From: Nocardiopsis_B mangrovi
GTDB taxonomy: Bacteria; Actinomycetota; Actinomycetes; Streptosporangiales; Streptosporangiaceae
Length of the DNA stretch: 64,000 bases
Reading direction: 5' to 3'
NCBI RefSeq assembly: GCF_042653925.1
Contig: NZ_JBHSFQ010000031.1
Location: 1-64,000 of the forward strand
The notes beneath the pieces were generated by a model. That model was not told the DNA's origin. It did no database searches and saw nothing but the letters and a program-made list of their open reading frames with translations. Shown one piece after another: positions 23,449 through 33,730 of the stretch (positions are counted from its first letter, which is position 1; every line of letters starts with the position of its first letter). Both the position numbers and the translations under genes were made by a program.

Positions 23449-25191
23449 TCACTGTGCCCCCTCGGAGCAGGCGCCATTGTGACCGGGCGGGGCGGGGACG
23501 GCGATCACCACGGCGGTGATGTTGTCCCCGCCGCCGCTGTCGAGGGCGAAGCGGACGAAGGTACGGGCCGCTTCCAAGGGGTCGTCGGCGGCGTCGGGGA
23601 CCGCGGCGGCGAGGGCGTGCGCCCGGGGCAGGTAGTTCCACAGTCCGTCACTGCACAGCAGGAGCGTGCCCGGGCCCTGGAGGTCGACGGTCTCCAGGTG
23701 GCCGTCGACCGGGCCGAAATCGGCTCCCATCCAGGCGGTGAGCGCGTGGGAGTGGACCGACGCGCGCGCCTGCGCGGGGGTCATGACGTCCATGGCGACC
23801 ATTGCCTCCCCCCAGGAGTCGTCGCGGGTCAGCAGCGTCGAAGGGGTGGCCGCCCCGGGGGCGGCCAGCCAGTAGGCCCGGCTGTCGCCGATCCAGCCGA
23901 GGGTGATCGGGCCGCCGTCGGCGGGGACCACCGCCGAGACGAACGTGCACGCCGGCGCCTCAGGACCGGAGTCGGCGAGCCCGGCCACGGCCGCCGCGGC
24001 GCCGCGCATCGCCTCCTCGGTCGAGTCCCGGGCGGAGCCGCCGGCGGCCAGGCCCGCCGCGAGGACGGCGGCGCCCGTATCGGCCGCGATCCGCGACGCC
24101 TCGTGCGGCCGGGGCAAGGTGGAGACGCCGTCGCACACCACCGCGACGACCGCCTGCGCATCGGTGCGGCGAGCCGGTGAGCGAACGGGGAAGAGGGCGT
24201 CGCCGCCCCGGCCGGGGGTCCCCTGTGCGGGGCCGGCCGGGCCGTGTGCCGCGGCAGGTGCGGGCGGCGGATCCGGTTCGGGGGCCGGCGCCGGGCCGGC
24301 CGGCGCCGAGGCGGGGTCGGCCGCGGCGTCGCCACCCGTCGACGGCCCCGCGGACGCCGGGACGGCCGGTCCCGGAGGGACGCGCGTCGTGGCGGCGGTC
24401 GCGGGGACGGCCGGTGCCGAGGAGGCGGGCGCGGGGGGCACGGGTACGGGGGCGACCGGTGCGACGGCGACGAGTGCGGGGGCGGTCACGCCGGGCGCGA
24501 CGAGCACCATGGCGTCCTCATTGCGGCGGTGCCGCAGGCCGCGGTCGCTCACCCCCGCCGCGGTGCACGAGGCCACCTCGACGTGGTCGCGCTCCTCGGG
24601 ACGGCGCAACCCGCAGCGGGGGCACCGGCCCGCGGCGACCGCGGCACCGCACCGCGGGCACTCGGGGACCTCCCCCGGCGCACCCGGGCACGAGCCCGCG
24701 CCGGGGGCTCCGCGGACCGGACCGTCCCCGTTCTCCCCCCGCCGGCCATGGGCCACGCCCGCACCGGCCCGGGCGTCGCCGCCCGCGCGATCGCGGGCGC
24801 CACCGTCCGCACCGTCTGGGCCGGGGAACGGGGCGTCGCCGTTCCCGCCCTTCAGGTCGCGGAGGGCTCCGCAGGCGGGGCCGTGGCCGTCCGGTACTCC
24901 GCAGTCCGCGCAGGGACGCACGCCATTCCTCCTCGCGCCGGAGACACCGGCGGCCCCGGGCCCGATCTCGGCGCGGCCGTCCGGCTCGCGGTCCGCCGGG
25001 GCGCGGTCGCCGTCCTTCCGCCGTGCCGCCGGCCCGGTCCGGCCGTCGGCCGGGCCGGGCGCCTGCCGCTGGACCGCGGCCGGTCCCGTGCCGGACCGGC
25101 GTGCGGCGGCCGGTCCGGCTCCGGTGGCGCGCGCCGCGGGCGGGCCGGGGATCAGGGGGGCTCCGCCGTCGTCGGCGTCGGACGCCGTCAT
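23449..25191 (-). CDS. PP2C-type protein phosphatase with zinc ribbon and Pro-rich insertion
   Basis: A 580-aa Ser/Thr phosphatase. The first 170 residues are low-complexity Gly/Ala/Arg/Pro with CADC. A zinc ribbon follows (CPRCGAAVAAGRCPRCG, residues ~177-195). The PP2C domain starts GVSDRGLRHRRNEDAM (Asp/Glu metal ligands), is interrupted by about 115 residues of Pro/Ala/Val-rich sequence (~228-345), and resumes with VVAVVCDGVSTLPRPHEAS, LGWIGDSRAYW, LLCSDGLWNYL and GGGDNITAVVI. ATG 25191 overlaps the pknG stop (ATGA), so kinase and phosphatase are translationally coupled. GTG 25197 is an alternative start. Confidence 0.9.
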   Translation of the reverse strand: MTASDADDGGAPLIPGPPAARATGAGPAAARRSGTGPAAVQRQAPGPADGRTGPAARRKDGDRAPADREPDGRAEIGPGAAGVSGARRNGVRPCADCGVPDGHGPACGALRDLKGGNGDAPFPGPDGADGGARDRAGGDARAGAGVAHGRRGENGDGPVRGAPGAGSCPGAPGEVPECPRCGAAVAAGRCPRCGLRRPEERDHVEVASCTAAGVSDRGLRHRRNEDAMVLVAPGVTAPALVAVAPVAPVPVPPAPASSAPAVPATAATTRVPPGPAVPASAGPSTGGDAAADPASAPAGPAPAPEPDPPPAPAAAHGPAGPAQGTPGRGGDALFPVRSPARRTDAQAVVAVVCDGVSTLPRPHEASRIAADTGAAVLAAGLAAGGSARDSTEEAMRGAAAAVAGLADSGPEAPACTFVSAVVPADGGPITLGWIGDSRAYWLAAPGAATPSTLLTRDDSWGEAMVAMDVMTPAQARASVHSHALTAWMGADFGPVDGHLETVDLQGPGTLLLCSDGLWNYLPRAHALAAAVPDAADDPLEAARTFVRFALDSGGGDNITAVVIAVPAPPGHNGACSEGAQ

Positions 25192-27695
25192 GTCCACGTC
25201 CTCGGCCGCACGGCGTTGGCGAGGTCGACGAACCCGTGGCGGGCGCCGGCGTCGGCCGTCACCCGCGCCAGGGCCCGGTAGGTGCGTTCCAGGTTGCCCC
25301 GCAGCCCGGCCTCGGTCAGCCGGTCGCCCAGCAGGGTCGTGGCGAACGCCGGTGAGCGCCCGGCCAGCACCCAGCCCAGCGCCGCCCCGAGCACGCGGGT
25401 GGCCAGCAGGTCGCCGGACTCGCCCCGCAGGCCGAGCCGTTCCAGCCGGGCCCCGGCGTCGACGATGGCGTTCTCGTCGAGTCCGGCGGGGTCGGGCGCG
25501 GCCACCCGCGCCGCCACCGCGGCCATCTGCGCGGTCAGGTAGAGGCTGGAGCGGTCGGGGACGGTGTCGAGCACGTCGACCGCGCCGTCCCGGTCGTCCT
25601 GGGCCAGCCGGGTCCGCGCCAGCCCGAACGCGGCGCTCACGTAGGAGTGGTCGGTGTACCAGACGGCGCGGTAGTGGCGGGCTGCGGCGTCGAGCCTCCC
25701 GCGGCCTTCACAGGCGGCCGCCAGGCCCAGCCGGGGCGCGGCCTCGCCGGGCAGGTGGCCGAACAGTTCGTCGAACCTGTCGTACGCCTCCGCGTGGTCA
25801 CCGATGCTCAGCGCCATCAGCGCCCGGTACCAGAAGATCCGCCAGTCGCCGGGGGCGTCGACGCCGTACGCCTCCAACGGGGCCGCGGCGGCCTCGGGGC
25901 GCCCCAGCGTGATGAGCGCCCGCGCCAGCATGAGCCGCGTCTCGGGGCTGGGGTCGGCCACGGCCTCCAGGGTCGCGACCAGCTCTTCGGGGTGCACCGA
26001 GGACAGCCCCGCCAGCAGTTGGGCCGCCTGGTCCTGGGGGTCGACGAGGGGCACGGGCAGGGCCGCGGCCACCACCGCGGGGTCGGGTCGCCGGAGCAGG
26101 CGGTCGGTGCCGTCGACCGGGCCGGTGGGGGTGATGACCCCGACGCGGAAGTGCTCGGGGCCGAACAGGCCCGACGCCGCCGGGTGCGGGCGGCCGTCGA
26201 TGTCGGACAGGACTTCGCGCAGCACGCCGGTGAGCTGCTCGGCCATGTCGGCGGCGAGGTGGAAGCGCTGGTCGGCGAACGGGTGGGTCGCGCGGCGCAG
26301 CAGGCGGTGGTAGGACTCGTAGCGCCTGAGGACCGGCTCGTCGGTCTCCTCGGGAAGGCTGTAGGGGTGCTCGCGGATGAACGCGTGGCCGAGGCTGAGC
26401 ACCGCCAGCGACCGCCCCACCGAGTACAGGTCGGAGCTGATGGACGGGCCGGGGCCGCGCAGTTCGCTTTCGGGCACCCGGTAGCCGGGGGTCGTGTAGA
26501 CCGAGTTGACCATGTCGTCCATGCGGCGGACCGCGCCGAGGTCGATGAGCTTGATCTGCTCCTCGCTCTGGATCACGTTGTCGGGCTTGAAGTCGCAGTA
26601 GAGCAGCCCCCTGTGGTGGAGGTAGCCCAGCGCCCGCAGGATCTCCAGCCCGTAGGCGATCACCTGCTCGACCGGCAGCGCCTCGTCGCCGGAGCCCTGC
26701 TGGCGGCGCTCCACGATCAGGTCCCGCAGCGACTTCCCGCCCACGTACTCCATGACGATGTGCCCGGCGGGGATCCCGGTGCGCGGGTCGGGGTGCTGGA
26801 CGAAGTTGTAGATCTTGACGATGTTGGGGTGCTCCACCTCCGCGAGGAACGCCCGCTCGGCGGTCGCGGTCTTGTGCGCCTCGGCGTCACCGCTGTTGAG
26901 CAGCCCTTTGAGCACCACCCACCGGTCGCTGACGTTGTGGTCGCGCGCCAGGTAGATCCAGCCGAGCCCGCCGTGCGCCAGGCAGCCGAGGACCTCGTAC
27001 TGGCCGCCGACCAGGTCGCCCTTCTTCAGCTTGGGGGTGAAGGAGTACGGCGCCCGGCACGAGCGGCAGTACCCCTCGGTGCGGCCGGGCCGCCCGCCGC
27101 GCGAGCGGCCCACGCGTGCGTTGCACCGCCCGCAGAAGCGGTTCTTCTCCGCGACGACCGGGTCGGCCATGACCGCGGTCTCGGGGTCGCGGTAGGGCAC
27201 GGGGGGCACCTGCACCATGCCCAGGCCCAGCATGCCGCGAGCGGAGGACGGCGAGCGGCGGCTCCGGTCCGACGGGCCGCTGGTGGTCCGCGGCCCCCCG
27301 GGGCCGCCGCGGGGGTCGCGGGCAGCCGGGTCCGCCCTGCCGCCGGGGTCCTCCGGAGCGTCCTGGAACAGGCGCGCCGCGGCGTCGTCGTCGATGATGC
27401 CGGAGATCCCCAGGCCGGTCAGGCCCGACACGTGGGAGAGGCCGGACGGCTCGGAAACGCCGTCCCACACCGAGGGCTCGGAGGCCCACTGGCCGCCGCG
27501 GGCGGAGGGCGCCGACCGGTCGGTGCGCGCGCTCCAGGCGTAGCGTCCCGCACCGCCCCATTCGGGGCCGGTGGGCGCGAAGCCGTGCGGGCCCATGGGG
27601 GCGACGCTCTCGGAACCCGCCGGGGCCATGCCGCACACATCGCAGTAGCCGTCGTCGACGGTGCCGGGGCAGCCGGGGCCGGTGCAGGGGTTCAT
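25188..27695 (-). CDS. pknG: PknG-type serine/threonine protein kinase
   Basis: An 835-aa soluble kinase. It opens with a Cys knuckle (CTGPGCPGTVDDGYCDVCG), then about 190 low-complexity residues, a rubredoxin-like zinc motif (FCGRCNARVG and GYCRSCRAPY), and the kinase domain: LAHGGLGWIYLA, VVLKGLL (catalytic Lys), YCDFKPDNVIQ (non-RD catalytic loop as in PknG), LIDLGAVRR in place of DFG, and a C-terminal TPR region from about residue 560. In mycobacteria PknG phosphorylates GarA and controls 2-oxoglutarate metabolism. ATG 27695 begins the Cys knuckle; the frame is open to 27926 but upstream residues are implausible. First gene of the cluster. Confidence 0.93.
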   Translation of the reverse strand: MNPCTGPGCPGTVDDGYCDVCGMAPAGSESVAPMGPHGFAPTGPEWGGAGRYAWSARTDRSAPSARGGQWASEPSVWDGVSEPSGLSHVSGLTGLGISGIIDDDAAARLFQDAPEDPGGRADPAARDPRGGPGGPRTTSGPSDRSRRSPSSARGMLGLGMVQVPPVPYRDPETAVMADPVVAEKNRFCGRCNARVGRSRGGRPGRTEGYCRSCRAPYSFTPKLKKGDLVGGQYEVLGCLAHGGLGWIYLARDHNVSDRWVVLKGLLNSGDAEAHKTATAERAFLAEVEHPNIVKIYNFVQHPDPRTGIPAGHIVMEYVGGKSLRDLIVERRQQGSGDEALPVEQVIAYGLEILRALGYLHHRGLLYCDFKPDNVIQSEEQIKLIDLGAVRRMDDMVNSVYTTPGYRVPESELRGPGPSISSDLYSVGRSLAVLSLGHAFIREHPYSLPEETDEPVLRRYESYHRLLRRATHPFADQRFHLAADMAEQLTGVLREVLSDIDGRPHPAASGLFGPEHFRVGVITPTGPVDGTDRLLRRPDPAVVAAALPVPLVDPQDQAAQLLAGLSSVHPEELVATLEAVADPSPETRLMLARALITLGRPEAAAAPLEAYGVDAPGDWRIFWYRALMALSIGDHAEAYDRFDELFGHLPGEAAPRLGLAAACEGRGRLDAAARHYRAVWYTDHSYVSAAFGLARTRLAQDDRDGAVDVLDTVPDRSSLYLTAQMAAVAARVAAPDPAGLDENAIVDAGARLERLGLRGESGDLLATRVLGAALGWVLAGRSPAFATTLLGDRLTEAGLRGNLERTYRALARVTADAGARHGFVDLANAVRPRTWT

Positions 27696-28056
27696 CGGCG
27701 CACCCCGTCGTGCGGGGTGCGGGGCGGGCGGGCGGCGGTGCGACCGTGCCCGGCCCTCCGGCGGGCGGCGCGGCCGTCCCGCGGGCGCGCGGGCCGTCCA
27801 CTCGCCGCAGCAGTGTTCCCCACTGGCCGCATCACCCCTCATGCGCAGCACCGGTCCCACGGGCGGATCGGAGTGCTCGCCCGGTCCCGCCACGGGAAAA
27901 GTCTCATACCACGCGGATGAGGTCACAAGGGGAGGGGCGGTCTTCGGCCGTGTCCGGCCATGGAGACCCTACGGCACAGGGTGTCCCGGACCCGGAACCG
28001 GCCTACGGGCGCCCCTCCCCCGCCGCGGCGGCCGCGCCGTGCGCGCCCGTCCCCGG
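27696..28056. other. Intergenic region upstream of pknG
   Basis: About 360 bp between the pknG start and the end of the sensor kinase gene. It should contain the promoter of the six-gene unit. On the minus strand GGTATGAGAC (near 27913) could be a -10 region, but the -35 match is poor. No gene is supported here. Confidence 0.4.
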
Positions 28057-29226
28057 TCATCCGGGGGCGGCGAGGGTGCCGTCGTCCGCGGGCGCCGGGA
28101 GCACGGCGCGGACGCGGAAGCCCCCGCCGGTGCGGGGGCCGGCCTGGAACTCGCCGCCGAGGGCCGCCGCGCGTTCGCGCATGCCCCGCAGGCCGTTGCC
28201 CTCGGAGACCGCCGCGGCGCCCGAGGCGCCGCGGCCGTCGTCGTCGACCTGGACGGACACACCGCCGGGGCCGTAGGCGACCGTCACCTCCGCCCGGGAG
28301 GCGCCGGCGTGCCGCAGCGCGTTGGTGAGCGCCTCCTGCACGATCCGGTAGGCGGCGAGGTCGACCGGCGTCGGCAGCGGGACGGCCGTGCCGTCCTCCC
28401 GCAGCCGGACGGGCAGTCCGGCGCCGGTGGTCCGCGCGGCGAGGTCGCCCACCCGGGCGAGCGTGGGCGACGGCGCCAGCGGGGTGGCGGCGTCGTCCGC
28501 CCGGCGCAGCACGCCGAGGGTGGCGCGCAGCTCGCGCAGCGTGTCCTTGCTCGCGCGCTTGATGGCGTCGAGCGCGGCGAACGCCTGGTCGGGGTCGCGG
28601 CCGTGGGCGGCGGCCCCGGCCTGCACGTTGATCAGCGAGATGTTGTGCGCGATGACGTCGTGGAGTTCGCGCGCGATGCGCAGCCGCTCCTCGGTCGCGC
28701 GGCGCAGGGCCTCCTCCTCGCGAGTGCGCTCGGCCTCGGCGGCCCGTTGCTCGACCTCGTGCAGGTAGGCGCCGCGGTTGCGGGCGACCTCGCCGGCGGC
28801 GAGCACGACGAGCACCCAGCCGACCGCGTAGAAGGCGCGCGCGGGCTCGAACTGGATCGTCTCGCCGATGGTGATGACCAGCAGCACCGTGACGGTGGCG
28901 GTGACGGCGGAGGCGCGGTGCCGGCCGGCCCCCAGCCGGACCACCCCGACGACGAACATCAGCCATGCCGCCCATCCGTCGGCCTGGCCGAAGATGTAGT
29001 AGAGCGGGGTGCACAGCCCCACGCCCAGCGCGGTGACCAGGGGCAGGCGGCGCAGGACCGCCAGCGACGCCGCCCCGATGGCCAGGAGCGCGAAGCCGGG
29101 CCCGGACAGCGGCGCGCCGCTGAACCAGGCGGCCGGGAACTCCGCCAGGAGCTGTACGGCGCCCACTCCCGCCGCGATGGCGATATCGGCGGCGGTGCCC
29201 GTGGGCCGGGCCGGCAGGCGCCCCAT
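28057..29226 (-). CDS. Two-component sensor histidine kinase, NarL/DesK type (orphan)
   Basis: A 389-aa membrane kinase. The first ~165 residues carry five or six hydrophobic helices (ALLAIGAASLAVL, AAWLMFVVGVV, AVGWVLVVLAAGEVA) with little outside loop. A coiled coil (EQRAAEAERTREEEALRRA) leads to the HisKA_3 box ARELHDVIAHNISLI with the phospho-His. The HATPase has NALRHAGAS, VDDDGRG and GNGLRGMRERAAALGG. No response regulator gene is adjacent in either direction, which is unusual because this type is normally paired. The ATG has GGGGAGGGGGAG upstream. Confidence 0.93.
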   Translation of the reverse strand: MGRLPARPTGTAADIAIAAGVGAVQLLAEFPAAWFSGAPLSGPGFALLAIGAASLAVLRRLPLVTALGVGLCTPLYYIFGQADGWAAWLMFVVGVVRLGAGRHRASAVTATVTVLLVITIGETIQFEPARAFYAVGWVLVVLAAGEVARNRGAYLHEVEQRAAEAERTREEEALRRATEERLRIARELHDVIAHNISLINVQAGAAAHGRDPDQAFAALDAIKRASKDTLRELRATLGVLRRADDAATPLAPSPTLARVGDLAARTTGAGLPVRLREDGTAVPLPTPVDLAAYRIVQEALTNALRHAGASRAEVTVAYGPGGVSVQVDDDGRGASGAAAVSEGNGLRGMRERAAALGGEFQAGPRTGGGFRVRAVLPAPADDGTLAAPG

Positions 29227-29297
29227 GGCTCCCCCTCCCCACGGTCCGGGCTTCGCGGCGACTCTACCGGCCGGGGCGGGCCTGGGCGCGGGGACGG

Positions 29298-29846
29298 TCA
29301 GGCGATGATGCCGCGGTTGCGCCCCTCGGTGCGGATACGCAGGCCCAGCGCGATCAGCACCGCGCCGAACAGGATGGCGTAGACCCCGATGAGCAGGGCG
29401 ACGGCCGCCAGGCCCACGCCCGGGATGAACCAGATCACGATGCCGAAGGCGACGGACAGCACCCCGCTGACGATGTAGAGCCACTCGTGGTCGAGCTCCC
29501 TGCGCAGCCGCACCGCCGCGGCTATCTCGAAAACCCCCGTGACCACCGCCCATGCGCCGATGACCAGGGCCAGCGCCAGCACGGTGAACCCCGGCCAGAC
29601 CAGCGCGACGATGCCGAAGAGCACACCGATCGCGGCCTCGATGATCAGCGGGGTGCGGTCGCCCGCACCGGCCCGGAACGCGGCCACCCCGGCCATGGCG
29701 CCGTCCACCAGGGCGTAGAGGCCGAACAGGACCGCGAGCACGACCAGCGTGACCGCCGGCCAGATGACGGCCAGCAGGCCGAACACGATGGCGATCGCCC
29801 CGCGCAGGATGAGGACCCACCAGTGGCGCACCAGGTAGTCGAGCAT
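29298..29846 (-). CDS. HdeD family membrane protein (DUF308)
   Basis: A 182-aa protein made of six short hydrophobic helices in three similar pairs, as in HdeD: HWWVLILRGAIAIVFGLLA, IIEAAIGVLFGIVALVWPG and WLYIVSGVLSVAFGIVIWF. Each pair shows the G-x-x-x-[IL]-x-FG-[IL] pattern. HdeD is linked to acid resistance in enteric bacteria; the role in actinobacteria is unknown. It lies 70 bp upstream of the sensor kinase on the same strand and might share a transcript with it. Confidence 0.9.
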   Translation of the reverse strand: MLDYLVRHWWVLILRGAIAIVFGLLAVIWPAVTLVVLAVLFGLYALVDGAMAGVAAFRAGAGDRTPLIIEAAIGVLFGIVALVWPGFTVLALALVIGAWAVVTGVFEIAAAVRLRRELDHEWLYIVSGVLSVAFGIVIWFIPGVGLAAVALLIGVYAILFGAVLIALGLRIRTEGRNRGIIA

Positions 29847-29949
29847 GTCTTCCCCGATCGTCGACGGATCACATACCCGCCCTGCCCCGAGACGGCGCCT
29901 CGATGATCGACCAGGTCAAAGCGTTACCCGGACCTGGGGCAATACAGAC

Positions 29950-29989
29950 GGACGGCGGCCGGGGCGGAGGTCCGCCCCGGCCGCCGTCC
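29950..29989. terminator. Perfect 18-bp hairpin downstream of gltA
   Basis: GGACGGCGGCCGGGGCGG (29950-29967) and its exact complement (29972-29989) enclose an AGGT loop. On the minus strand it lies 130 bp after the gltA stop and before the HdeD gene, so it probably terminates gltA transcription. Confidence 0.7.
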
Positions 29990-30120
29990 GGGATGCCCGG
30001 TCACGCTCGCCTCCTCGCTCCGCTCCACCGGCCCCGCGGGGGGCCTGGGGCCAAAGGCAGCGCCACCTTCACTCGCTCGTCGGTTCGCCGTTCCGTGCCG
30101 GGTGTTCCGGGGCCGTGCGG

Positions 30121-31416
<1,296 letters not shown>

Positions 31417-31869
31417 GCCCGAGCCAACCTTTCCAGGCGGAGGTGCGGGGAATCAGGGAAAAGCCCGCGGGCTTTGTTCCGGCTTCCGGTGAACCAGTGA
31501 ATCTGTTCAGATTCCATTAAACTCCAGTGAAGCAAAATCATACAATTGTCACGCATTCGCGAACAGGTGACATGCGACACACTAGGAAGTGCCTCTTCGT
31601 TTTAGCATGACATAAACTTTGGCGATTTTTCTCTGTGACGGGAGGTGTGGTCGTTCACAAAACGGACACATGCCCACGGTCTCGTCACCGCAGGTCACGA
31701 CGCGACACACCGGGTCGACGGTGATCGGATGACGGGAAATTCGCCCAGGGCGAACACGAAGGGCCACGACCTCGGTAGAGAAGTCGCGGCCCATTAAGTC
31801 GCACGCGCCGGCGGGTCGGCTCCCGGTTCCGCGGCACGCCCGCCGGACGAACCCGGAAAAGCCGCGCGC
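31417..31869. other. gltA promoter/leader region downstream of prfC
   Basis: About 450 bp, with an AT-rich central part unusual for this genome. Seen on inspection: AAAGCCC-GC-GGGCTTT (31460-31475), which on the minus strand is followed by TTCCC and resembles an attenuator, and the palindrome at 31499-31514. A 70-aa minus-strand frame (31582-31794, with CPFCERPH) is open but has no ribosome site and atypical AT-rich third positions, so it is not called. Confidence 0.45.
31499..31514. promoter_or_regulatory. Perfect inverted repeat in the gltA leader
   Basis: GAATCTG (31499-31505) and CAGATTC (31508-31514) flank TT, about 85 bp upstream of the gltA start. Size and symmetry suit a dimeric transcription factor; regulator unknown. 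Confidence 0.5.
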
Positions 31870-33498
31870 CTATTCGGCGGCCTCCACACCGCCCGCCAGC
31901 AGGGGCTCCAGGACGAGGTCCGGGTGGTCGCGCTCGATGACGCGCAGGCGCCACTTGTTGTGCACGAGCATCAGCAGCTCGCCGTCGGAGCGGCGGGTGA
32001 GGACCTCGCCGCCCGACAGGCCGTGCAGGGCCGGGGCCGAGGCCGCGTCGGTGCGGCGGGCCAGCGAGTAGTCCAGGTGCGCCAGCTCGATGGGCGCCCG
32101 GAACTCGTGCTCCATCCGGTGCTTGACCACATCGAACTGGAGCGGCCCCACCGCCGCCAGCACCGGAGCCTGCTCCCCGCGCACATCGGACGACAGCACC
32201 TGCACCACACCCTCGCTGTCGAGCTGGGAGATGCCCCGCTGGAACTGCTTGTAGCGTCCCGCGTCCACCGCGCGCGCCACGGCGAAGTGCTCGGGGGCGA
32301 AGCTGGGGATCGGCGGGAACTCCACCCGGGGGCCGTCGTAGAGGGTGTCGCCCACGCTCAGCGCCTGCGCGTTGATGAGGGCGATCACGTCACCGGGGTA
32401 GGCGGTCTCGATCGTGCTCCGCTCACTGCCGAACACCGCCTGGGTGTACTTGGTGGCGAACGGGCGGCCGGTGGCCGCGTGGGTGAGGACCATGCCGCGG
32501 TCGAACCGGCCCGAGCCCACCCGGACGAACGCCATGCGGTCGCGGTGCGCCTTGTCCATGTTGGCCTGCATCTTGAAGACCTGGCCGGCGAACGGGGCGG
32601 TGATCGGGCGGGGGTCGCCCTTGGCGTCGGGCTGCGCGGCGGGCGCCGGCGCGAGCCGGACCAGGGTCTCCAGGAGCTGGGAGATCCCGAAGTTGGGCAG
32701 GGCCGCCCCGAACAGCACCGGGGAGGACTCCCCGGCGCGGAACGACGCCTCGTCGAAGTCGGCGCCGATCTCGCCGAGCAGCTCGATCTCCTCGCGCGCC
32801 TGCTCCCAGGCGGTGTCCTCGACCGCAGCGGCCTGCTCGTCGCTGAGCCGTTCCTCGACGGCCTTGGTCGCGCCGCCGGGGGTGCGGTGGAACTTGGTGT
32901 AGTGGTCGCCGTCGGCCCGGTCGATGAGGCCGCGGAAGTCCCCGGCGATCCCCACCGGCCAGTTCATCGGCGTGGGGCGCAGGCCGATGCGCTGCTCGAT
33001 CTCGTCGAGCAGTTCGAGCGGTTCGCGGCCGGGGCGGTCCCACTTGTTGACGAAGGTGATCACCGGCATCCGGCGGGCCCGGCAGACGTCGAACAGCTTG
33101 AGGGTCTGCGGCTCCAGGCCCTTCGCGGAGTCGAGCAGCATGATCGCGCAGTCCACCGCCGAGAGCACGCGGTAGGTGTCCTCGGAGAAGTCCGCGTGGC
33201 CGGGGGTGTCGAGCAGGTTCAGCACGCGGTCGTCGTAGTCGATGCGCAGCGCGGCGGAGGTGATGGAGATACCGCGCGCCTGCTCCATCTCCATCCAGTC
33301 CGAGGTGACGCCCCGGCGGTCGCCCTTTCCGTGCACCGCGCCGGCGGAGGTGATCGCGGCGGCGTGCAGCGCGAGCGCCTCGGTCAGCGTGGACTTGCCG
33401 GCGTCGGGGTGGGAGATCACCGCGAACGTGCGCCGCCGCGCGGCCTCGGCGGCGACCTCCGGGGCCTTCTGGGTGGCGTTGTCCGCTGTCACACTCAC
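31870..33498 (-). CDS. prfC: Peptide chain release factor 3
   Basis: A 542-aa translational GTPase that removes RF1/RF2 from the ribosome after peptide release. G-domain motifs: G1 SHPDAGKST, G2 region MEMEQARGISIT, G3 DTPGHADFSEDT, G4 VNKWDRP. Domains II and III follow (FKMQANMDKAHRDRMAFVRVGSG; VGPLQFDVVKHRMEHEF), as in RF3. Length is normal. Start ATG 33498 is preceded by GGTGGGCGAGGAGACGGT on the minus strand. It stands alone between gltA and a TetR gene. Confidence 0.96.
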   Translation of the reverse strand: MSVTADNATQKAPEVAAEAARRRTFAVISHPDAGKSTLTEALALHAAAITSAGAVHGKGDRRGVTSDWMEMEQARGISITSAALRIDYDDRVLNLLDTPGHADFSEDTYRVLSAVDCAIMLLDSAKGLEPQTLKLFDVCRARRMPVITFVNKWDRPGREPLELLDEIEQRIGLRPTPMNWPVGIAGDFRGLIDRADGDHYTKFHRTPGGATKAVEERLSDEQAAAVEDTAWEQAREEIELLGEIGADFDEASFRAGESSPVLFGAALPNFGISQLLETLVRLAPAPAAQPDAKGDPRPITAPFAGQVFKMQANMDKAHRDRMAFVRVGSGRFDRGMVLTHAATGRPFATKYTQAVFGSERSTIETAYPGDVIALINAQALSVGDTLYDGPRVEFPPIPSFAPEHFAVARAVDAGRYKQFQRGISQLDSEGVVQVLSSDVRGEQAPVLAAVGPLQFDVVKHRMEHEFRAPIELAHLDYSLARRTDAASAPALHGLSGGEVLTRRSDGELLMLVHNKWRLRVIERDHPDLVLEPLLAGGVEAAE

Positions 33499-33730
33499 GG
33501 CGTACCGTCTCCTCGCCCACCCGCGGGTGGGCCGTCGTCCTCATCGGGGTCGGCGCGCTGGGCGCGCGGCGGTGGCGGCTGGGGCGTCGGCGCGCATGCC
33601 GAAGGAGGCGCACCCGCGCCTTCCCCTCGAAATCTACCGCAGCCGGCCCGCCCCCGCGTCGTGTACCCGCTGGAACGGGGCGCGGGACCGGCCGGGGCCC
33701 CGGCGCCTCGGCCGGCGCGGCCGGCGCGGC

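Noticed and set aside
31582..31794. 70-aa minus-strand frame with CGDETVGMCPFCERPH in the gltA leader
   Set aside because: No ribosome site, low GC at third positions, and it lies where the gltA promoter must be. The Cys pairs are probably chance.
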